The notes below the pieces were generated by a model. That model was not told where the DNA came from and did no database searches. It saw only the letters and a list, made by a program, of their open reading frames with translations. The position numbers were made by a program, and so were the translations under genes. A stretch of DNA of 64,000 bases from Pseudoips prasinana. Taxonomy: Eukaryota > Arthropoda > Insecta > Lepidoptera > Nolidae. Below are positions 46,489 through 56,790 of the stretch, piece after piece; the stretch's first letter is position 1, and every line of letters begins with the position of its first letter. The DNA lies in NCBI GenBank assembly GCA_951640165.1, contig OX621241.1:12405001-12469000 (forward strand). The letters are read 5' to 3'.

Positions 46489-47295
46489 ATGGACCTGTAC
46501 TCGAAATTGTCTGAACAATTAGAACAGCTGGCTGAATCACTCTCCAACAGGATGGCTCAACAGGAAGAGGATCTGAAAACTGCAGCTGCTGCTGAAGTGC
46601 CACACAAAACTGTTGCTAGCTTGTCAAAGGAGTTGGCTGACTTCAAGAGTTTTGTATGCAGTACTTTGAGTGCACTAAGAACCCAGATTGAGCTCCTTAT
46701 GTTGGGCTTGGATAGGCTTGAGATGGCATCACGCAGGAAAGTTCTGCTTCTCCATGGAGTAAAGGACGAAGAAGATCCCATATCATCTGCAGTAGGCATA
46801 TTACACGACCAAATGAAATTGTCAGACATCGCCTCATCTGATATAGCTGTTTGCCATCGCTTGGGATCCAATAAGAGTAAGCCACGACCTCTCCTGATTC
46901 GCTTCAAGCATCACAGCACAAGAAATGAAGTGTGGAAGGCCAAGACTTCACTTAAGGGCACTGGTTTGACATTGACCGAATTCCTCACGAAGCCACGGCA
47001 CGATGTCTTCATAAATTGTCGGAAATTCCTTGGTGAAAGGAATTCTTGGACGTCTGATGGGAAAATTGTGGTACTGCTGCCAGACAAATCCAGGCGGAAA
47101 ATAGAGACTGCTGCTGAGCTTTGCCGTCTAACAACTCAATTCCCTGCCGCCCAGCCACCGTTGAACGCCACACGTAAACCAGCTTCCACGGGTCAAGCGT
47201 CACTATCGGCAGATAAACCAGCGCGTGCAGCGGGCGAAAATCCGGCGGCGACAACCTCATCTTCTGACAAAAGAAGCCGGAGACAAGCCAAGTGA
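46489..47295 (+). CDS. LINE D ORF1 protein (L1-ORF1-like RNA-binding)
   Basis: 268 codons, intact. The N-terminal ~100 residues are Leu/Glu/Lys-rich with heptad-like spacing (LSEQLEQLAESL, VASLSKELADFKSF, LMLGLDRLEMASRR) and fit a coiled coil for trimer formation. Residues ~83-170 (KVLLLHGVKDEEDP, VCHRLGSNKSKPRPLLIRF, VWKAKTSL) follow the RRM-like core of L1-type ORF1 proteins, and a further conserved stretch (FLTKPRHDVFINCRKFLG) follows. The C-terminus is Ala/Pro/Ser-rich and basic. The protein should bind the element's RNA as a chaperone. The ATG has a good context (CACCATGG) and follows a short 5' UTR. Confidence 0.82.
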   Translation: MDLYSKLSEQLEQLAESLSNRMAQQEEDLKTAAAAEVPHKTVASLSKELADFKSFVCSTLSALRTQIELLMLGLDRLEMASRRKVLLLHGVKDEEDPISSAVGILHDQMKLSDIASSDIAVCHRLGSNKSKPRPLLIRFKHHSTRNEVWKAKTSLKGTGLTLTEFLTKPRHDVFINCRKFLGERNSWTSDGKIVVLLPDKSRRKIETAAELCRLTTQFPAAQPPLNATRKPASTGQASLSADKPARAAGENPAATTSSSDKRSRRQAK

Positions 47296-47691
47296 ATTTT
47301 GTTTTGACCTCTCTTATTTAGCTGCTTAATACTTGCGTAAATGTCACATTCACATTTTTAATTTTGTTTCTCTTTTGCAACTCATTCCAATTATTTTCTG
47401 CATTTTATTGAAGGTATTTAGATTAAGAATTTATGTTAGACTGTAGGTTATAAATTGTTACTTTGATTGTTTGTGACATTTACTTTTTATGTTGTTAAAA
47501 TATGTCTTACGATATTTAGGCTTTTTGCCCTATCTTGCGTTTTTGTTATTTGATTGTGTGTGAGTGTACTGGGGATAGCATAATTGTTATTGATTTTCGG
47601 ACTAAAAGTACTATATAGGTATTTATTTTATTTATTTTTATTTAGTTATATTTAAATACATATGTTAATATATATAATATATACTTAGATT

Positions 47692-49771
47692 ATGTTAGAT
47701 GACAACGATGACGTTGTTTATTTTTCGTGTTCTTCTTCTATAGATTCTGATGAACAATATGCTAGTGCGTTTAGTGACGATGAGTTACTGCAACTGCGCG
47801 ATCAATTATACTCACACTTCTCTTTCTCTTCTTCCAAATGTTTTAATACAGTACACATCAATGCTCAAAGTATTCACGCTCACTTTCCTGATCTTTTGTC
47901 TTCTTTTGATTCTGATCTTATTCATGCTGCCCTAATTTCTGAGACTTTTCTCAAACCCACTCTCCCCTCGACTCAGTACGCTTTGCCAGGATATAAACTA
48001 TTGCGGAACGATAGAACTGGAAAGGGTGGGGGTGGTGTTGCCATCTATCTTCGTGCGGATCTGAAGCATAAGGTTATTGATCGGTCTCCAAGTCATTATT
48101 CAAAATCAGCTGAACATTTATTTGTGGAAGTCAACGTTAACCACGCTAAGATGCCTTTGGGCGTTTTTTATAATCCATCGAGTCAGATAGATTACTTCTT
48201 GTCTTTTGAATCTAAACTCGAGCATCTTAATTCTCTATATGAACATGTCATTGTACTGGGAGACTTCAATACCTGTTTGCTTAAAGATGATGCACGGAGT
48301 CGTCGACTCCTCTCTCTTGTTTCTTCTGTCAATATGCATGTACTTCCTCTAGATGCCACACACCATGCTCCACATTCCACTCCTTCTCTTCTAGACCTTA
48401 TTCTCGTTTCGGATTCCACCAAAGTGGCAACTCATGGACAACTTCCAGCCTCCTTCTCTTATCATGATCTTATCTATATCTCTTATAAAATTCGCTGCCC
48501 TCGACGTAAGTCACAGTTTATATTCCTTCGCAGTTTTAAAAATATTTGTCTGGAACGTTTGAGGGCTGAAGCGGGCAGTATTGATTGGTCACCTGTTTAC
48601 ATCTGCAACGATATTGACTCCAAAGTGGACATGTTCAACCAGAGACTAACACAATTATTTGATAAACATGCTCCACTCAAAAGGGTGAGAGTAAAACATG
48701 CCCCAGCTCCTTGGATGAATGACCAAATAAAAAGATTGATGTCTCAAAGGGATAAGGCTAAAAGAAGATTTAAAAACACGGCAACTAACGATAACTGGGA
48801 AATTTATAGAAAGCTACGTAACAGATGCAGTCGTATGTGTAGAGATGAAAAGAGACGCCACATTTAAAGTTCTATTAATAACCTCAACACAGCACAAGTA
48901 TGGCAATTCTTAAAATCTCTAGGTGTCGGCAAGACTTCTAGTGACAACACAGTAAACGTGGATATGAATACTCTTAATAATTATTTTTCAAGACCACCCG
49001 TTGCTATGAGTGCCGACATCAAATCTTCTACTCTGGAACAAATTCTTAACCTTTCAAAGCCACTAAATACTTCATTCTCATTCACGCCAATCACCGAGAA
49101 AGACATTATATTATCCATAAAATCCATATCCACCAAAGCGGTAGGCAATGACGGACTTCAACCACTGATGATTACCATCATTACGGAGGAACTTGCTCCT
49201 ATCTTAACTCATATAATAAATTGTTCTCTAGAGTCAAGTTTCTTCCCTTCCGCTTGGAAAAAAGCTCACGTTTTACCGCTTCCTAAAACCACTAATCTTT
49301 CTTCCTTAACTCATTACCGTCCAATTTCAATCCTTCCTTTCCTGTCCAAGATCCTAGAGAGCATTGTTCATAAGCAACTGTCTCATTATCTCTGTACTCA
49401 CAACCTTTTAAGTCCTTTCCAATCCGGCTTTCGTCCTGGCCACAGCACTGTCACTGCACTTGTGAAAATCACAGACGACATTCGCTTGGCTATGGAACAG
49501 AAGCTACTCACCGTCTTAGTCCTACTGGATTTTAGCAGTGCGTTTAATTCGGTAGACTTTGACATCCTTCTTGCTATCCTTTCTTCCTTGAATGTCTCAG
49601 CGCCTGTGATTGCGTGGTTTGATTCATATCTTCGAGGTCGCTCACAGTCGGTCCACTACGAAGATTCTTTCTCTCAATGGTGTGATCTTACTGCGGGTGT
49701 TCCTCAGGGTGGCGTACTCTCTCCTCTTTTATTCTCCGTTTTTATAAACGCCATTACTAAAATCTTTACTT
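47692..49771 (+). pseudogene. LINE D ORF2, endonuclease and N-terminal reverse transcriptase
   Basis: An APE-type endonuclease comes first: HINAQS, the SETFL Glu, GGGGVAIYL, VLGDFN and SYHDLI are all in order within 391 codons. A single in-frame TAA at 48865-48867 follows RRHI; the next codons (SSINNLNTAQVWQFL) continue in the same frame, so one C-to-T change of a CAA would explain it. The reverse transcriptase follows with YRPISILP, FQSGFRPGHST, motif A LLDFSSAFNSVD and GVPQGGVLSPLLF. At 49771 the antisense LINE E interrupts, and the frame resumes at 53612. Confidence 0.85.
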
Positions 49772-50058
49772 TATTTTATTTTATTTATTTATTTAGGCAA
49801 AAACAGTCTTACATAAATATTGTTACAAACAGAAATACAAACAGACCTAATAAGCCATATTATTACACAAACTTTAACCTACGCAAACTGAAATGACGGA
49901 CAAAAGATAAGATAAAATAGAGTTAATCCTTACACAATTATCAAGCATATTGAAAAATATTAACATTTTTTTTAGATGTATACATGCTTCATATATATAT
50001 CCGTACCTACATCTAGATCCGTACATACATACTATATTACTATATTGTATTAATATCA

Positions 50059-51044
50059 TTATTTTATTTTAATTACACAATGAGTTTCCCTGAATTTTGG
50101 CAACTTATCAAAAAATATATCTATGTTATCCATATGTTTGTTATAACAATTACATGAGCGTCTGAAGAAGGCATTTTTAGCATAATTGGTATGACAAAAA
50201 GGAATAGAAAATGTATCTTTAGAACGTGATTGACGTGTATGACAAAAAGGAATAGAAAATGTATCTTTAGAACGTGATTGACGTGAGGATGAGTATCGAG
50301 GCACTTTAAATTGAATGTTTTCCAAAAGAGCTGTTGAGTTAATATGGTTATTTATAATTTTATATAGGAAGATACAGTCCATAAGATTTCGTCGTGTGCT
50401 AAGGAAAATCATTTCGTGTTTGTTAATTCTCTCTGCGTAATCAGCGCTGACTTGGCCCGTTCGGTAGTCTAAAGATTTTAAAAACTTATTTTGCACCCTT
50501 TCAATCCTATTTACATGAATCGAATATTGGGGGCTCCAAACTACGCTACCAAATTCTAAAACACTTCTGACATAAGCGTTATATAACAATTTTAAGGTTT
50601 TGGGATTCTTAAATGGTTTGCTTGCTCGTAGGATAAATCCTAATTGTTTATATGCTTTACCTACTACATTATCGACGTGCAAATTAAAACTCAGTTTTGA
50701 GTCCAAAGTAATACCTAGGTCGCGAATGCTAGTAACCCGTGTCACATTTTTGCCAGAAATTTTGTAATCGTATGCTAAGGTATTGTGCTTCCGGGTGAAG
50801 GTTATAACATTGCACTTATCCGTGTTTAAAATTAATTGGTTTTCATTACAATATGTTTCAAAGACAGCAAGATCTCTTTGTAGACTGTCACAGTCGTCCA
50901 CATTTTTAATAATTTTGTCAACTTTTGTGTCGTCGGCATAAAGTAGATGATGAGAATTATTGAAACATTTTCCGATATCATTAACGTACAAAGCAAATAA
51001 AAAAGGACCAAAATGGGAGCCCTGGGGAATACCAGAGGGTATAG
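50059..51044 (-). pseudogene. LINE E reverse transcriptase, C-terminal part
   Basis: Open from the insertion junction through IPSGIPQGSHFGPFLFALY, VNDI, motif C LLYADDTKVDK, then DLGITLDSKLSF, FILRASKPFKNPKTLKLLYN, VLEFGSVVWSPQYSIHVNRI, and a C-terminal tail to 50059. Motif A would lie upstream and was lost by 5' truncation, so the enzyme is incomplete. RQSRSKDTFSIPFCHT occurs twice in a row (48-bp tandem duplication, ~50188-50284), a replication-slippage event specific to this copy or its lineage. Confidence 0.84.
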
Positions 51045-51250
51045 GTAGAAATTAGGGTTGTAACGGATCTTCGCCTCCGCTTCCGTTACTGCGGAAGTTC
51101 CGCATGAAATCGTACCTTCGCATCCGCCTCCGCCTCCGCAATTTTTTTGCGGAGTTATAACGGAGTTTTACTTACGGCATAATCATATATCTCTGCATCA
51201 CCCAAAGGTCGACTGGCAGAGAATGCCTTTGGCATCAATTCCGCGTTTGT

Positions 51251-53171
51251 CAACATCATCGTCATATCAGCCGAATGACGCCCACTGCTGGACAAAGGCC
51301 TCTCCCAAAGATATCCACAATTGCCAGTCTTGGGCTATCGGCATCCAGCGACCCGCACAAGATCATCCGGTTCGTGGTCGCCACTCGAGAACCTTTCTGC
51401 GCCAGCGGCCATCCGCTCTACGAGCTATGTGCCCTGCCCACTGCCACTTCAGCTTGGCAATTCTTCGGGTTAAGTCGGTTACTTTGGTTCGCCTGCGAAC
51501 CTCAGCATTTCTCATTCGATCTCGCAGGGAAACTCCAAGCATACCTCTTTCCATTACTCTTTGGGTGACCTTGAGCCGCCTGAAAAGACCCATAGTGACC
51601 AGGCGCCTTGTTGTTCTTGAGCTGTTTGAGAGCCATTCTTATCTCGCACATGCTGACGTCCGGGCTGTCTTCGGTGAAGTGTCGGGTTAGTCGTGCTCTG
51701 GGATCTGAGGCACAACTATCGACAAGTGACTGGGTTCTCGTATACAGCTGTCCATGGAACCCCTCGATCTCTCCCAGCAACTCAGGTCGAGACGTGACGA
51801 TTCTGCCATCCTCAGTCTTCAGCTTCGTCAGTTGACTCTGTCCAACACACAGTTCTCTTGCTAACACTTTAGAGCCTTTATTCCGCTCGATGGCTTCTTT
51901 AATACATTTTGTATTAATTGGGCGCGTGTCGCGAGTCAAAGACTTTGAGATATGTCTGTTGAGCTGCCGGTATCTGGTAGCATCATCAAAGGATGTCAAA
52001 ACCATTTTCCGTGTTTCTTCCTTTAGCTGCAGGGTATAATCAGAGATCTTTTTGGTTCTGTTTTTACGGCGGGCCTTGAAGACCTTAGACCCAGCCGACG
52101 GCTTCTACGAGCCTGTCGTGATATGACTCCACTTCCCCGCAATTCGAGCAGTTTAGTTTTGCAGTTCAAGCTGAAAGGGTTCGGGGTTTTCGACGTGGAT
52201 GGTTAAAGGTCGGAGCTTAGACTTTATCAGTCGGGACCTCTGGAGCTTGACATTAAGGTTCAATGAGCCCCGCCTGTGATCGCTCCCGCTTTTAACCGTA
52301 TTGATCACAAAGACATCATTGAACTTCTGTCTTATCGTCGACAAAATAAAAGTCTATCTCGTTTCTTGTTTTACCTTCGGGGCTTACCCAGGCCCATTTG
52401 CGGTTATCCGGCTTCTTGAAAAAGGAGTTCATCATAAAGAGCCCCTCCTTCTCCATGAAGGCAAATTCAAATTGCCCCACTCTCAGCACATTCCCGAAAA
52501 GTTTACTCAGCTTCGCGTTAAAGTCTCCCGTGACCACAATGAAATAAGTGTTAGAGGTATGGATGGTTCTAGATATATCCTCATACATGACCTCAACCTC
52601 ATCGTCGGAGTGCGTCAAAGTCGGCGCGTATACTTGTATGACCTTCAACGAATAAATTCTGAGTATAAGGTACGCAACCCTAGTCGACACACTCCCAATT
52701 TTTACTAAGTTATGGGCGAGGGATTTGTGGACTATGAACTCAACACCACCTTGAGACAGTTGGTCGCCCTCCCGGAAATAAAACAGGTTCCCGGATTTCA
52801 GGATTATCGTGTCTTCCCCCTCTCTTAGGACTTGAGATAATCCTATTATATTCCAATGTAACCTGCTCAATTCTTCCTCCAGTTCGATGATTTTCTCGTC
52901 GGTTCGCAGTGTGCGTGTGTTGTATGTTGCCAGGGCCAGTGGTCGTAAGTTTTAGTAACGCGGAATCTGCCGGGGATTCGTAGCACCTTCTGCCCTGCCG
53001 AACCCACTGCTGTTACCACGGCTTGGAATAACATGACTGCCGGGGACTGGGGGCAGCGGTTTAGTCGTGTCCTTCATTTTAGGGGATCTGCCATAATTGC
53101 CACGATCACCAACCCACGGGATGAGAGGGGGTGGCGATATTCTTTATGGCCGTCAGCCACACAGCCAAAAA
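51251..53171 (-). mobile_element. RTE-clade LINE with the reverse transcriptase core deleted
   Basis: Inserted in the hAT-like element with an imperfect ~13-bp duplication (TTCCGCGTTTGT at 51239, TTCCGCCTTTGT at 53173). On the minus strand: a 5' end GGCTGTGTGGCTGACGGCCA, CACCCCCTCTCATCCCGTGG; an endonuclease region; a linker; then a jump to the C-terminus and the 3' tail GGCTGATATGACGATGATGT. The short family 3 elements share both ends with it. Confidence 0.86.
51363..52870 (-). pseudogene. RTE ORF: endonuclease, linker and C-terminus, RT domain missing
   Basis: 52870-52316: endonuclease with LHWNIIGLSQVLREGED (the usual Glu of the GLSE box is Gln), VVTGDFNAKLS and RNEIDFYFV. 52005-51597: linker with DTRPINTKCIKEAIERN and FHGQLYTRTQ, up to LKQLKNNKAPG, the usual entry to the reverse transcriptase domain. 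Immediately after, the frame changes to GLFRRLKVTQRVMERGMLG, VSLRDRMRN and LKWQWAGHIARRADGRW, the post-RT C-terminus. The whole palm with its YADD motif is gone. Frame changes also occur between endonuclease and linker. Confidence 0.83.
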
Positions 53172-53603
53172 TTTCCGCCTTTGTAGTTTTGTGGAATAAG
53201 TTTCAATAAAATAAAATAAAAATAAATCATAGAATAATTATAATGCGCGAGCCGCGACGCCCGATGACAACTCAGTCGTACCGCCGAATTTTGCTTTGCA
53301 ATGCAAAGTAATTGTTATTGTTTACACACGAAGCCAAAAACAAATGAGGTGTTTTTATGGAAAGAGATTAAAAAAATGATTAATATTACTCATAAAATAC
53401 AATTTTTTCACATCCACTTTCACCTTCGCATTCGCATCCGTTAACCTCCGCATCCGCGGAGGTGTAATCCGTCATCTTCGCATCCGCCTCCGCCTCCGCT
53501 AAGAGGCCTCCGTTACAACCCTAGTAGAAATGATGAACGGTATCCTTTAAGTGCCACTGCTTGACAACGGTTTTGAATATAGGAGTTTATCCATCTTAGC
53601 AGA

Positions 53604-54474
53604 CTTTACTTCTAACTATCATCTCTTTGCAGACGACTTGCAGCTTTATCGGCACTTCAAGGCCAATGACACTAGGGAAGCCATTGCTGCCATCAATAAT
53701 GATCTTGAAAACATAAGCAAGTGGGCAAAATCTTTTGGACTCTTGGTCAACCCCTCTAAATCTCAAGTTCTCATTATTGGTGGCAGACACATGTTTAACA
53801 CCTTAAATTTTTCAGCCATTCCTCCTGTTCTTTTCGATGATGTGCCGATACCTTATTCAAAATTTGCCAAAAATTTAGTTGTTTTAATCGACTGTAACCT
53901 TTCGTGGAACAATCACGTTGCAGAGGTAAGCAGGAGGGTATACTGTTCTTTTCAATCTATCAAACGTCTCCAAAAATTCTTACCATTTCAGACTAGAGTT
54001 ACTCTCGCTCATTCACTTCTACTCCCTATTCTTGACTATGCTGATGTCTGTTTTCTTGATGCAACAGAAGAACTTCTAGATAAGCTCGAACGCCTGCAGA
54101 ATTTATGCATCCGCTTTATTTTCGGCCAAAGGAAGTACGACCACGTGTCGGAGTTCCGGGCTCAATTGAAGTGGTTGCCTATTCGGCGGCATCGGGACTG
54201 TCATATCCTTTCTCTACTTTATTCCATTCTTCATAACTCTGTTGCTCCCATCTATCTCCGTGAACGCTTTGAGTATCTGGTGCCTAGAGGCAAACCTTGT
54301 CGCACAGCTATTTCTCTTCTTCTAAGGACTCCTTCTCATACTTCCAGCCGCTATGATGGCTCGTTTACTGTACGCGCAGTGCGCCTTTGGAACTCTTTAC
54401 CACACTTCATACGTCATAGCTCGTCATTAAGTATATTTAAGAACAGAATTAAGAATCATTTCTTATCTCTTTAA
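53604..54474 (+). pseudogene. LINE D ORF2, C-terminal reverse transcriptase part
   Basis: Resumes in frame at SNYHLFADDLQLYRH (motif C) after the insertion. It continues with LVNPSKSQVLIIG, VLIDCNLSWNNHV, LLLPILDYADVCFLDATEEL, LERLQNLCIRFIFGQRK, LKWLPIRRHRDCHILSLLYS and RAVRLWNSLPHFIRHSSSL, ending at 54474 in KNRIKNHFLSL. Without the insertion and the earlier stop, ORF2 would span about 980 codons, normal for the group. Confidence 0.86.
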
Positions 54475-54515
54475 TTTATGTATATAATAGATATGTAGGT
54501 TTTATGTAGTTTATT

Positions 54516-54551
<36 letters not shown>

Positions 54552-54876
54552 TATTAGGTATTGTATGTAAATATTTGTGTGTATTTTATCAATATTTTTA
54601 ATTTAATATTTTGTTGTACACTGCTTGCACCCATTTTATAATAATTTCACTCTCCTAATGGTTTGCTGGAAGAAAATTCATTAATGAATTAAGCTCGCCT
54701 ATGTACATGACTTTTTATTGTAACGTTTTATTTAAATGTATGTTTCTGTGTGCAATAAAGAATAAGAAATATAACGCGATTGGTTCCCACTTTTGGTTCC
54801 TAGTTTAATATGTATTTCAAATTAGGAGTAAAATTTTCGTGGGTTAGTAATGCTAGAAATATAAAATAGAAATGTA

Positions 54877-55011
54877 CAGACTCCAGCAAATCAAGTTACC
54901 CCAATCTGTCAAATTTCCCCAAATGAAAGTGAACCTTATGCTTTTGTGATAAAGTTGAAAATCTATAAAAGAAATGTGACAGATTGGGGTAGCTAGATGT
55001 GCTGGCGTCTG
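54877..55011. mobile_element. TA-flanked MITE, copy 3
   Basis: CAGACTCCAGCAAATCAAGT ... TAGATGTGCTGGCGTCTG, flanked by TA on both sides, 135 bp like copy 1 but with its internal part in the opposite orientation. It lies in the loop of the foldback element, 3' of LINE D. Confidence 0.87.
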
Positions 55012-55176
55012 TACATAATTCGAAATATAAATTTTCTCTCAAAATGAAAATAAATAGAATTGCTATTCCGCAGGTGTCCCTCCGTTCGAGTCAGTTCTAA
55101 AATCATCACACGTAGCTTTGAGTTCATAATTGTTTACTGCCTATTAACCGAGCACATTTTAAATTCTTTTCTTTTT

Positions 55177-55240
55177 CTTTTCGTTTTAAAAAGACAACGG
55201 CCAAACTTGGGAATCTAATCCCTGTGTCGCGGGGTACTTG
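55177..55240 (-). mobile_element. 3' end of a tRNA-headed SINE, family 5
   Basis: AAGACAACGGCCAAACTTGG, GAATCTAATCCCTGTGTCGC, GGGGTACT match 58089-58136, the 3' part of the SINE at 58081-58280. The head is absent; a Helitron end follows at 55242. Confidence 0.65.
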
Positions 55241-55241
55241 A

Positions 55242-55500
55242 CTAGCTGTGCCCCGCGGTTTTACCCGCCTTAAATTTTATAGATTATCGCAGCTCCTCTC
55301 CCGTAGACCTCTGTGAAAAATTTGAAGTAAATCCATGCAGTACTTTGTGAGTTTAGCCCGGACAAACAGATAAACAGACGAAAATTCTAAAAACTATTTT
55401 TTTGGCTTCGATGTCAATTGTAGATCACGCCCCAAGTATCCTTTTTAAATAACATTCAATGTACAGTTTTGACATTCCTACGATTTTATTATATGTATAG
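55242..55500 (-). mobile_element. Non-autonomous Helitron
   Basis: Starts on the plus strand with ACTAGCTGTGCCCCGCGGTT (reverse complement of the 3' terminus) and ends TACGATTTTATTATATGTAT, AGA. The interior matches 34978-35286 inverted. Confidence 0.8.
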
Positions 55501-55659
55501 ATATAAATAAATTACTGGAGTACAAGCAGCAATGTCGCGTCATGTCATCATGTGGTGAAAACAGAACTAAGTTCCATTTTTTGGCCTTGTTTTGTATGGC
55601 ATGATTTGAACATGTGTGTAGAAGAAAATAATGTTGTATTGAACTGTCTTATCTTAGCC

Positions 55660-56424
55660 AATTCTCCAAAAATTATTCCTAACAGGTACATTTTCGTCTA
55701 GTAGAGCAAAAAATATCCCCATATTTAACAGAAATTATGGTCACTCTACTCGAACATTATAAGAGATATCATTATTTTTGAGATTACACGCGTAGAAAAT
55801 TGTCCTGAGGGTAAAACGCTATGTCAATCTGATTAGGTTAATATTACGAATAAATGGATGTTAACACCGAAATCTTAACAATTATAGATAATGAGATATC
55901 AGCATTCAAAGTAACGTTACGATTGCGCGGCCACGAAACTTTTGTTTTGCCTTGATTTCGTCAGTTTAAATAAACTTTGGTGGCATGAAATGCTTTCGGT
56001 ACTTGTGACATATTAAAACCTTTCTTCTAGTAACAGTTTTACTGCATGATATCTTAAGTTTTTAAGAAATAATCGAGATTAAAGAAACATCAAGTGCACG
56101 ATTGCGCGGCCATAACTTCCAAGGTGAATATTTCGTGAAATATTGATCTTAGTCTTATAATTCTTTTTTTGACAATTGTTGACAAATGAAATGTTCAATT
56201 AACAAAAAGATTTAGATCTCTATCCCAAGTAGTTACTGAGATCTCCATGGCCGCGCAATCGTGCACGTTACGTTCGCGCGGCCAACTTAAAATCCCTGTA
56301 ACTTCTTTATTTCTGCTTTGACAAAGTTTTGGTTTGTTCCTTTCGATTTTGACTAATTTTGACAAAAAATATAGCGATTTCTTTTTCTGTTTTGATAACG
56401 TGGCGGAGCAATCGTGACGCACAC
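55660..56424 (-). repeat. Right arm of the foldback element
   Basis: Inverse of 45117-45915. The GC-rich motif recurs at about 55916, 56096, 56249-56283 (facing pair) and 56403-56418. It ends GCGGAGCAATCGTGACGCAC. Confidence 0.85.
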
Positions 56425-56431
56425 ATCGGTG

Positions 56432-56790
56432 TGTGTTACAAAAAACCAAGGGAACTCTATGCCGTGGTGTGTTTTGAAGAAATCACCCCTTATGGTGGAG
56501 GGTACGCTATGTTCCGGGCGGGTGTATTCCAGCTGAAAAGGGCTCATTGAATGCGCAAAGGTAGGTATATCACCGAAATTCTTTGTTAACATGCAAAACC
56601 CGCACTGACTGTTATAGGTGAATATGTATGTCATTTATATGGACGATAGTGCTCGGGCTCACCGTTCTGGCGACATAGATGCTTATATGAAAAAAGTCTG
56701 TATTCGTTGTTTGGAATGGCCAGCGCGGAGCCCTGACCTTAACCCTATTGAGCACGTTGGGACCTCCTAAAAAGGTAAGTACGATCTGTC
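56432..56790 (+). pseudogene. Tc1-like transposase, C-terminal half
   Basis: Resumes after the duplication with GVCYKKPRELYAVVCFEE, PYGGGYAMFRAGVFQLK (the G-G-G-x-x-M region), then in another frame FIWTIVLGLTVL-type noise over VYVIYMDDSARAHRSGD (the second catalytic Asp region), LEWPARSPDLNPIEHVGTS. The last motif, SPDLNPIEH, is diagnostic of Tc1 elements. Frames differ by one from the N-terminal half, so the gene was already decayed or decayed afterwards. Confidence 0.82.

Larger units (their letters stand above)
51053..53523. mobile_element. Non-autonomous hAT-like DNA transposon
   Basis: Ends TAGGGTTGTAACGGA (51053) and TCCGTTACAACCCTA (53523) are inverted, and GTAGAAAT occurs directly outside both (51045-51052, 53524-53531). 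An 8-bp duplication with an AGGG-type terminus is the hAT signature. Both subterminal regions are packed with TTCGCATCCGCCTCCGCCTC-type repeats. No transposase frame is present; most of the length is the RTE insertion, so the element proper is only ~550 bp. Confidence 0.87.
49772..53603 (-). mobile_element. LINE E: antisense 5'-truncated LINE inside LINE D, itself interrupted
   Basis: CTTTACTT occurs on both sides (49764-49771 and 53604-53611), an 8-bp target duplication. Its 3' tail is (TAAA)n at 49772-49795 and its 5' end lies at ~53603. The reverse transcriptase frame runs from the 5' end (LLRWINSYIQNRCQAVALKG, SSFLPIPSGIPQGSHFGPFL) into 50991-50059 once the hAT-like insertion 51053-53531 is skipped. 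The motif set fits the jockey group. Confidence 0.87.
46270..54770 (+). mobile_element. LINE D: two-ORF L2/CR1-group retrotransposon, split by nested insertions
   Basis: Near full length: 5' UTR, ORF1 (46489-47295), a 396-bp spacer, ORF2 (47692 onward), and a 3' UTR ending GCAATAAAGAATAAGAA (54751-54767) with an AATAAA signal. Taking out 49772-53611 leaves ORF2 as one frame except a single stop. The exact 5' end is uncertain (after the SINE fragment at 46250). The ORF1 type (coiled coil plus L1-ORF1-like domain) together with GVPQGGVLSPLLF suggests the L2/Daphne side of the CR1 group. Confidence 0.85.
45117..56424. mobile_element. Foldback-type transposon with ~0.8-kb inverted arms, ~11.3 kb with insertions
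   Basis: Arms 45117-45915 and ~55660-56424 are inverted copies of each other, about 90% or more alike by eye. The left arm has an extra local palindrome near 45205-45232. It splits a Tc1 transposase and is bounded by ATCGGTG (7 bp) or, if the ends are moved 2 bp, ACATCGGTG (9 bp). 9 bp with long arms would fit a Mutator-like element; 7 bp would not, so the superfamily is open. The loop carries no transposase I recognise and is filled by later insertions (LINE D and its nest, a MITE, a Helitron). Confidence 0.82.
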
